A stretch of DNA of 64,000 nt from Anaeramoeba flamelloides. Lineage: Eukaryota; Metamonada; Anaeramoebidae. The notes below the pieces were generated by a model. The model was not told the DNA's origin, did not search any database, and saw only the letters and a program-made list of their open reading frames with translations. Where the stretch lies: assembly GCA_027625915.1 (NCBI GenBank), contig JANTQA010000057.1, positions 1,984,001 to 2,048,000 on the forward strand. The letters are read 5' to 3'. This document shows, one piece after another, positions 58,590 through 64,000 of the stretch (its first letter is position 1; each line of letters begins with the position of its first letter). Made by a program: the position numbers and the translations under genes.

Positions 58590-58793
58590 TACAGTCATTT
58601 TCAGTTTTAAGGTACAAACTTTCAACGAAATTTAAGGCACAAAAAAATCTCAAATTAAGGCACAAAATTTGGAATTTTTTTTTTTTTACAATTTATTTTT
58701 ATCTAGAATTTGAATTTTGTGCCTTAATTTGAGATTTTTATTGTGCCTTAAATTTCGTTGAAAGTTTGTGCCTTAAAAGTGAAACTGACTGTA
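58590..58793. mobile_element. MITE-like element, TACAGTCAG family (copy 3 of 3, best preserved)
   Basis: The left end is TACAGTCATTTTCAGTTTTA, then AAACTTTCAACGAAATTTAA, GGCACAA and ATTAAGGCACAAAATTT. The right end mirrors it: GAATTTTGTGCCTTAATTT, TTGTGCCTTAAATTTCGTTG, AAAGTTTGTGCCTTAAAAGT and GACTGTA. Arms of about 85 bp make nearly the whole element a hairpin. TA at each end. Confidence 0.85.
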
Positions 58794-59457
58794 TAAATTA
58801 AATATTTTTTAAAGGCTCTGAAATAAACCTTCCTAAAATTCATTAAAATGTATTTTCTAGAGTATACTTATCTAATTACTTGATACATAAATTAGAGCTA
58901 CCTATTTCGAAAAAAAAACGATGAAGTTTTATATAGGTTTACTATCAATTTAAATAAACATATCTTTTTGTTCTTGTTTTTTGATTGAATGAATATTGTT
59001 TTGAAACAGTTTAATTTAATTAAATATAATTTGTATAAGTATCTGATTGTAAGTAAAGATTTCGTTTCCCAATCAAAAAGAAAATATTACTCCGCAATAA
59101 AAAAATTTTTGAACTATAAGAAATTAAAAATAAAATCAATGATTATTTTCAGGAAAGTAATTTTTTCCAATACTTTATATAAATATTATTTTGTTGACCA
59201 TTTTCAATATTTTCAAAAAATATTTTGTATAAAAAGAAAATAATATTTCAATAAATGACTATTTTAAAATATTTCTCTTATATTGTCAACAATTTCCCAA
59301 AATTCATCTTTCGAAATGGATTTTTTTTTTTTCAAAAAATGTGATTAATTTTAATTTTATAAAAAAAAAAAAATAAGCTGATTTATTTAGTTCATCTTAT
59401 TTTCATAAATTTTTATAAGAAATTTAAAGCATCTAAAAAGAAAAATTGAAAATTGGA

Positions 59458-59587
59458 TACAGCTGTTTTAGATAATTGTGTACCAAAAGTTTTATTAGAT
59501 GTTGACTTAATTGATTAAAACATATGAATTAAACAGTTTTAAGCCCCTCTTATAAAACTTCGAGTACACACTTTTTTAAAAAAGCTA
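59458..59587. mobile_element. MITE of about 130 bp (copy 2 of 2)
   Basis: Inverted relative to 43071-43198. Starts TACAGCTGTTTTAGATAATT then GTGTACC, contains TTTTATTAGATGTTGA and CATATGAATTAAA, and ends GTACACACTTTTTTAAAAAA then GCTATA. Non-coding. Confidence 0.8.
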
Positions 59588-60394
59588 TAAATAACAGAAA
59601 TTTTTTTTAAAATTTATCCATTATTTTTAAACTCCTTTTTTTCTAATTTTTATGACATTTGGCAATATTGAACTGATCCTTGCAAAATCTGAATTCATCG
59701 ATATGTGTAATCATTATTATTTAAAAGAAGAGATTTTTTTTTTTTTTTATGTAGAATTAGGAAAACATTGCTATTTTTCTAGTCTTATAAGTAGTGGTAT
59801 CACAACTATTAATTATGGATTGGATTGAAATAATTGAATCAACTCCCCAAACTTATTTTTAAAGTAAACTTTTCTTCAAATAATTTGTGATTATTTTTAT
59901 AATTAGAAAAAATATTTGTAACAAGAGAAAAATATCAAAAAGAAAAACCAATTTTATTTAAAATTTTATTATTATATTAAAAATTAATTTAATAATTTAA
60001 TAGTATTCCTTGTTCAACTTTTTTGTAAATTAAAAAAATCCGAAAAAAAAAAAAAAAAAAAAAAAAAATGAATAAAGACTCAGAATAAAAGAAATTAACA
60101 AAAACGAATCAAAAAAAAAAAAATAAAAATAAAAGCAAATATTCTTAAATTAGTCGAAATAAAAAGAAAAATTCAAAATCATAATAATAATCTATTCTTA
60201 TTTGTAAAAATTAATAATTTAAAAAGGAATTTAATCTTAAATACAAAAATAAGTTTACAAATTAAATAAATATAAATTTATAATAAATCAAATTTTTCAT
60301 TTAATAAAAATTATAAATATAAATTAATAATAAATCAAATTTTTAGTTGAATAAAAGTCAATTCAAGATATGATATATAAAAAAGGATAATTAA
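59588..60394. other. 3' flank of exportin-5
   Basis: AT-rich, with an A26 run at 60043-60068 and a near-repeat (TAATAAATCAAATTTTT at about 60281 and 60327). No gene is recognised. Confidence 0.5.
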
Positions 60395-63300
60395 TTATTT
60401 TCTACCACCTTTTTTCCTTTTCCTCTTATAATTATTTTTCTTTTGACCTTTGATAAACCCTCTTCTTCTAGCAGCCTTTTTTTGATTTGAAGGAACCAAT
60501 TTTGAATTAGAATCCTGGATTCTGGTTTTCTTTGAACCGAAAAGGCTGTGTTCTACAGCAATTTCTAAAAATGATCGTATAGCTAAACGGGAACTTTTGA
60601 ATCCTGGATTACCTTTTAATTCGTTTCTTAATTTATTTATGTCTTCAGTTGCGATATTTTGGAGATTTTGTAAAATTGAAAAGAATTTTTTTAAATATTG
60701 GTTACCGCCAACTGAATATATTTTATAAATCAAACAAAGTAAAACCTTTAATTCATTTTCAGTTTTCTTTTGCGTCAATGCAGAAATTGCCGTTGTTAAT
60801 AAATTATTATAGATGAAATCAAAGAATTTTTGATTAAAGATTAAAGGAATGATTTTATTTAAGATTCTAATTGCGCGACTTAAAGACAATGAATCTGGAA
60901 CTTGAATCAATATTTCTAATATTTCTAATATTGGGTTAATTAATTGTTTATGATTTAGTGTTAAATCAAATAATGAAATTTTTTTATTTGAATTATTCTT
61001 TTTTGCCATATTTTTTTTAAAAATTTGATCTAAAAATTTTAAGACTGAATAAGTGAATTCTAATATCATTTCGTCACAAATAATTTCGTCTAAGCATTGC
61101 GTCTCGTAATCATTCCCATTGGTTTGGTTATCAATTTGTGAAAAGGATGGCCATATTTCCTTTAACCTATTGACAAATAATTGAAATATTGTGGGATAAA
61201 TGGGAATAATTATGTTTTGGAATTCCTCTAATGGGATGTTGATATAATATGGCAATAAAACTTCTTCGATAATAAAAGAAAAATCAATTGGGTTGATAAA
61301 GTTTTCGTTTGAAAGGATTGAGTTAACAATAAATTCATTCAGCCCTGGTATTTGATAGAAATCAGAACTTTGGGTTTTACAACCATGCTGAAATAATTTA
61401 TAAATTTGCTTTCTGATTAGATAAATCCAATAGGATAATGAAATTTGGAAAATTTTTAGAGGCGAATGGTTAACTGGAACGATTCCGTGCCATAGAAATT
61501 CCTTAATTTGTTCCTTTTTGACAATATACGTTAATTCATCAATGTCATATCTAAATATTTTAGTTTTTAATTCTGCAACCCGAAGTGGATTTAAAATAGG
61601 TACACTTTCTTCTGGCAGAACATTTTTTATTTCGTCAGTAAATAATAAATTTAAGGAATTGATAATGGCACTTAAAGATGGTAATATTGAGGTAAAATAT
61701 TTTATAAATAAAGGGTTTGGGTATTGTTCATTTTGAAGGATATAATCAAGATCATTAAAATTATTTTTATATTGATTTTTCCCTCTTCCTCTTCCTCTCC
61801 CTCTCCCTCTTCTCTTCCCTCTTCCCTTTCCATTATTATTATTATTGTTTAAATTACTACAATTATTATGATATTTTTCAAAGATTAATTCTTTAACTTC
61901 ATTGTCCGTCCTTGCAAATGAACTTAATCTTTTAACTGAAGACAAAACATTCAGAATCAATTCCAAAATATTATAGAGGTTTGCTCGATTTGATTGAGAT
62001 CTTAATTGGCTTTCTTCATTTGATAAATTAATTATCCCAATAAAATTTAAAAATTGTTCAGGATCTTGAATGATGTTATTAAAATCTTCGGAAAGCAATA
62101 TTGTTATTGGCTCTTCACAAAAATTTTCAACAATAACTGATTGGGCATTAAACAAATCATTTTTATTTGATAATTCAATTACTGCCTGACATACCGTTGG
62201 CTTTTCAGAATCTCTAATTAAATTATTATCAAGCATTTCCTTTGTTGCTGTATAAAGAGGCTCTAATAAATTTGAAAATTTTCTTGGTACAGAATGCATT
62301 AATTGTGCAAAGCCAGTACTTGCGCTCATTCGCACTTTTAATGATTTTTGGGATAACTTATCCAAAGTTGTATTATTTTGCTTTTCGATTTCATTTTTAT
62401 ATGTTAATAAGGCGAATAATTTATCAATAACAACTTTAGTTATTTGCTCATTGTTCGTATAATACCAATCAAAGCACAAGAGGCATTCACAAACTGAAGA
62501 AATGAGTAATGGCTGATTGGATGGATATTCACAAAGCAATTCCAATAATGGGATAATTAAATCCATCACGGGCTTTTTCAAAAAACTGTTTTTGGAATTT
62601 GGTGAGTTCTTTTTCACTCGTTCTAACCCAGCTACAATGCCCCTAGCCAAATACAATATCGCTTTAAACTTGCAAATTAATGGGTGGTGTTCTGTTAGGA
62701 TCCCATCTTCATCCAAATATGTCTTTTCCTCATTTTGATTTATGTTGGGCTCTTCGTTTAATAATGCAGTCATCCCGTTAACCAACGTCTCCAATGCATA
62801 AGTGGGTCTTCTTGCTGCTAAGCCACGGCACAGCAGGTATAATTTTGAACGATATTCATCAATAAATTCTTCTAATTCGATGGAATCTGCAAAGTCTTCA
62901 CGGATATATTCAGAAATTAGAGATTGGTTATTATTATTTGATCGGTTTATAATGTTGTCAAAGCCTAATTGGATAATGCTTTCTAAAGAGATATATTTTT
63001 CCCAAACCTTTTCCAAAACTTTTACTACAATTTCGTCTGCCAGGGGACCCAATCTGACAATAGCATGATGAGAGTTATTATTTTTAAAATGCTTAAATTT
63101 TATATTTTTTTTTTTAGGATTTGCTGGTGGAGGCGCAAACAAAAAGCACCAAAAGGAAATTATGGACAGGCTAATCGAGAATGATTCGTGAGAAGACAAA
63201 TATAAAGGGATTTGGAAAAACTTTTTACTAAAATTTAAAGAATCTTGATTCTGGCTTGGGAAAACTAACTCTGGCGCAAAGGCTTGGAATAACGACGCAA

Positions 63301-64000
63301 CACTCCTTGCCAGGGTCTTTTCAAAATTCAAAGAATTCTGATCGCTTACAAACCTTTCTTGGTAAAACTCATATAAGGTTTCAATTAGCATGGAAATTTG
63401 TTCTTTTTCCTTCTTGACCAAAGTTAAGGAATTCTTATTACTGTTGTTTGTTGAATATTTGTTTTGGTTGCTGTTATTTGTTTGGGATTTCTTGCTCCCC
63501 GTCCTAATCCGTCCTCTTTCTTCAAGTCTTCTCTGTGAAAACAAGGAGAGGCTATCGGCTGCAATTTCACGGAAATCTAAATGGTTGAGCAATTGGCAAA
63601 TCGCAACCAAGAGCCGATACTGATAGATGATCTGTGGGTTTACCCATGAGAACAAGCTGGCGCACGCACGTAAGCAAATAGTGATCATCTTTTTGGAGAT
63701 TCTGACCATATTTTCATTTGAGTCGTTCAGTGTAAGATAAAAACGTTCAAACGCGGGGGCAATTAATTTCTCGATCACTTTGGGGATTTCTCTCTTCATA
63801 GAGTTTTTTAATTCCAATCTTCTTCGCGCACCCAAGTCCTTTGCTTCAACATAAATAAACAATTCCTCACTAAACGATCGGATGAAGATTAGTGATAACT
63901 CACATTGCGTCTCAGATTGGGTGCCAATCTCTACCAACTCGTCAATCATTTCAGGCCACCCTTTGGGCCATTCCCTTTTGGCGATTTCGGAAACTAATGA
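60395..64000 (-). CDS. Exportin-5 homologue (N-terminus beyond window edge)
   Basis: Karyopherin of the exportin-5/Msn5/HASTY family, which carries structured RNA or protein cargo out of the nucleus with Ran-GTP. A single open frame of 1201 codons runs from the right edge to TAA. The edge piece EIAKREWPKGWPEMIDEL matches the animal exportin-5 stretch with MIKREWPQHWPDM, and is followed by TQSETQCELSLIFIR in line with QGETQTELVMFILLR. The rest is helical HEAT-type sequence (SLFSWVNPQIIYQYR, GLAARRPTYALETLVNGM). If the human alignment holds, roughly 130 residues are missing upstream. Unusual features are an Arg/Gly-rich insert at about visible residues 720-747 (GRGRGRGRGK) preceded by an Asn run, and a strongly basic C-terminus (NYKRKRKKGGRK). 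No intron is seen in the visible part. Confidence 0.88.
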   Translation of the reverse strand, partial: SLVSEIAKREWPKGWPEMIDELVEIGTQSETQCELSLIFIRSFSEELFIYVEAKDLGARRRLELKNSMKREIPKVIEKLIAPAFERFYLTLNDSNENMVRISKKMITICLRACASLFSWVNPQIIYQYRLLVAICQLLNHLDFREIAADSLSLFSQRRLEERGRIRTGSKKSQTNNSNQNKYSTNNSNKNSLTLVKKEKEQISMLIETLYEFYQERFVSDQNSLNFEKTLARSVASLFQAFAPELVFPSQNQDSLNFSKKFFQIPLYLSSHESFSISLSIISFWCFLFAPPPANPKKKNIKFKHFKNNNSHHAIVRLGPLADEIVVKVLEKVWEKYISLESIIQLGFDNIINRSNNNNQSLISEYIREDFADSIELEEFIDEYRSKLYLLCRGLAARRPTYALETLVNGMTALLNEEPNINQNEEKTYLDEDGILTEHHPLICKFKAILYLARGIVAGLERVKKNSPNSKNSFLKKPVMDLIIPLLELLCEYPSNQPLLISSVCECLLCFDWYYTNNEQITKVVIDKLFALLTYKNEIEKQNNTTLDKLSQKSLKVRMSASTGFAQLMHSVPRKFSNLLEPLYTATKEMLDNNLIRDSEKPTVCQAVIELSNKNDLFNAQSVIVENFCEEPITILLSEDFNNIIQDPEQFLNFIGIINLSNEESQLRSQSNRANLYNILELILNVLSSVKRLSSFARTDNEVKELIFEKYHNNCSNLNNNNNNGKGRGKRRGRGRGRGRGKNQYKNNFNDLDYILQNEQYPNPLFIKYFTSILPSLSAIINSLNLLFTDEIKNVLPEESVPILNPLRVAELKTKIFRYDIDELTYIVKKEQIKEFLWHGIVPVNHSPLKIFQISLSYWIYLIRKQIYKLFQHGCKTQSSDFYQIPGLNEFIVNSILSNENFINPIDFSFIIEEVLLPYYINIPLEEFQNIIIPIYPTIFQLFVNRLKEIWPSFSQIDNQTNGNDYETQCLDEIICDEMILEFTYSVLKFLDQIFKKNMAKKNNSNKKISLFDLTLNHKQLINPILEILEILIQVPDSLSLSRAIRILNKIIPLIFNQKFFDFIYNNLLTTAISALTQKKTENELKVLLCLIYKIYSVGGNQYLKKFFSILQNLQNIATEDINKLRNELKGNPGFKSSRLAIRSFLEIAVEHSLFGSKKTRIQDSNSKLVPSNQKKAARRRGFIKGQKKNNYKRKRKKGGRK

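Noticed and set aside
58989-59243. 84-codon plus-strand frame
   Set aside because: Composition typical of AT-rich non-coding DNA; no motif, no plausible exon partners.
60281-60350. Near-direct repeat TAATAAATCAAATTTTT after exportin-5
   Set aside because: Short and AT-only, so chance similarity is likely.
1-64000. Reassigned stop codons, since all eight visible gene ends are TAA
   Set aside because: No conserved gene needs TAG or TGA read as an amino acid; TAA preference is expected at this base composition.
1-64000. tRNA, rRNA or CRISPR arrays
   Set aside because: No clear tRNA B-box with cloverleaf, no rRNA sequence, and no spaced direct repeats were seen; short divergent tRNAs could still be missed by eye.

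Overview
The window is nuclear DNA of an AT-rich, intron-bearing eukaryotic microbe. Long A and T runs, Asn-, Asp- and Lys-rich tracts in proteins, GT-AG introns, and the gene set (fimbrin, heterotrimeric G-alpha, DENN-domain protein, exportin-5) point to a free-living amoeba or amoeboflagellate. Anaeramoebae, Heterolobosea and Amoebozoa are all possible. I cannot fix the lineage from this sequence alone. The genetic code looks standard, and all eight genes whose ends are visible stop with TAA.

Layout, left to right: the 3' part of a coiled-coil/fimbrin gene (+, open at the left edge to 2680); a decayed LINE (-) carrying a nested foldback element; a 1458-residue protein with PH-like repeats (-, 7241-11617); eIF2-alpha in three exons (-, 14831-20824); a six-exon G-alpha gene (+, 24760-33218); ribosomal protein uS10/RPS20 in three exons (-, 35650-36239); a dual-specificity phosphatase in two exons (+, 41900-42785); a four-exon DENN protein (-, 45873-54846) whose 6.2 kb intron holds two LINE pieces and a foldback cluster; and exportin-5 (-, 60395 to beyond the right edge). 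The genes are unrelated housekeeping and signalling genes with no operon-like order. G-alpha, DENN protein (Rab exchange) and fimbrin (actin bundling) would all serve signalling, membrane traffic and the cell cortex.

Introns are of two kinds. Most are 88-178 bp, one is 449 bp, and four are 3.3-6.2 kb and filled with transposon debris. The non-genic DNA carries at least six families of interspersed elements: a non-LTR retrotransposon with one recent-looking copy, several terminal-inverted-repeat (MITE-like) families, an unclassified repeat of about 550 bp in three same-orientation copies, and a modular foldback family whose hairpins are bounded by TAGGTTTT/AAAACCTA and headed by degenerate 10-bp tandem repeats. 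That foldback family is the strongest candidate for something undescribed. Also notable are a Thr at the regulatory Ser51 position of eIF2-alpha, the coiled-coil/fimbrin fusion, and a cluster of single-base frame changes in homopolymer runs.
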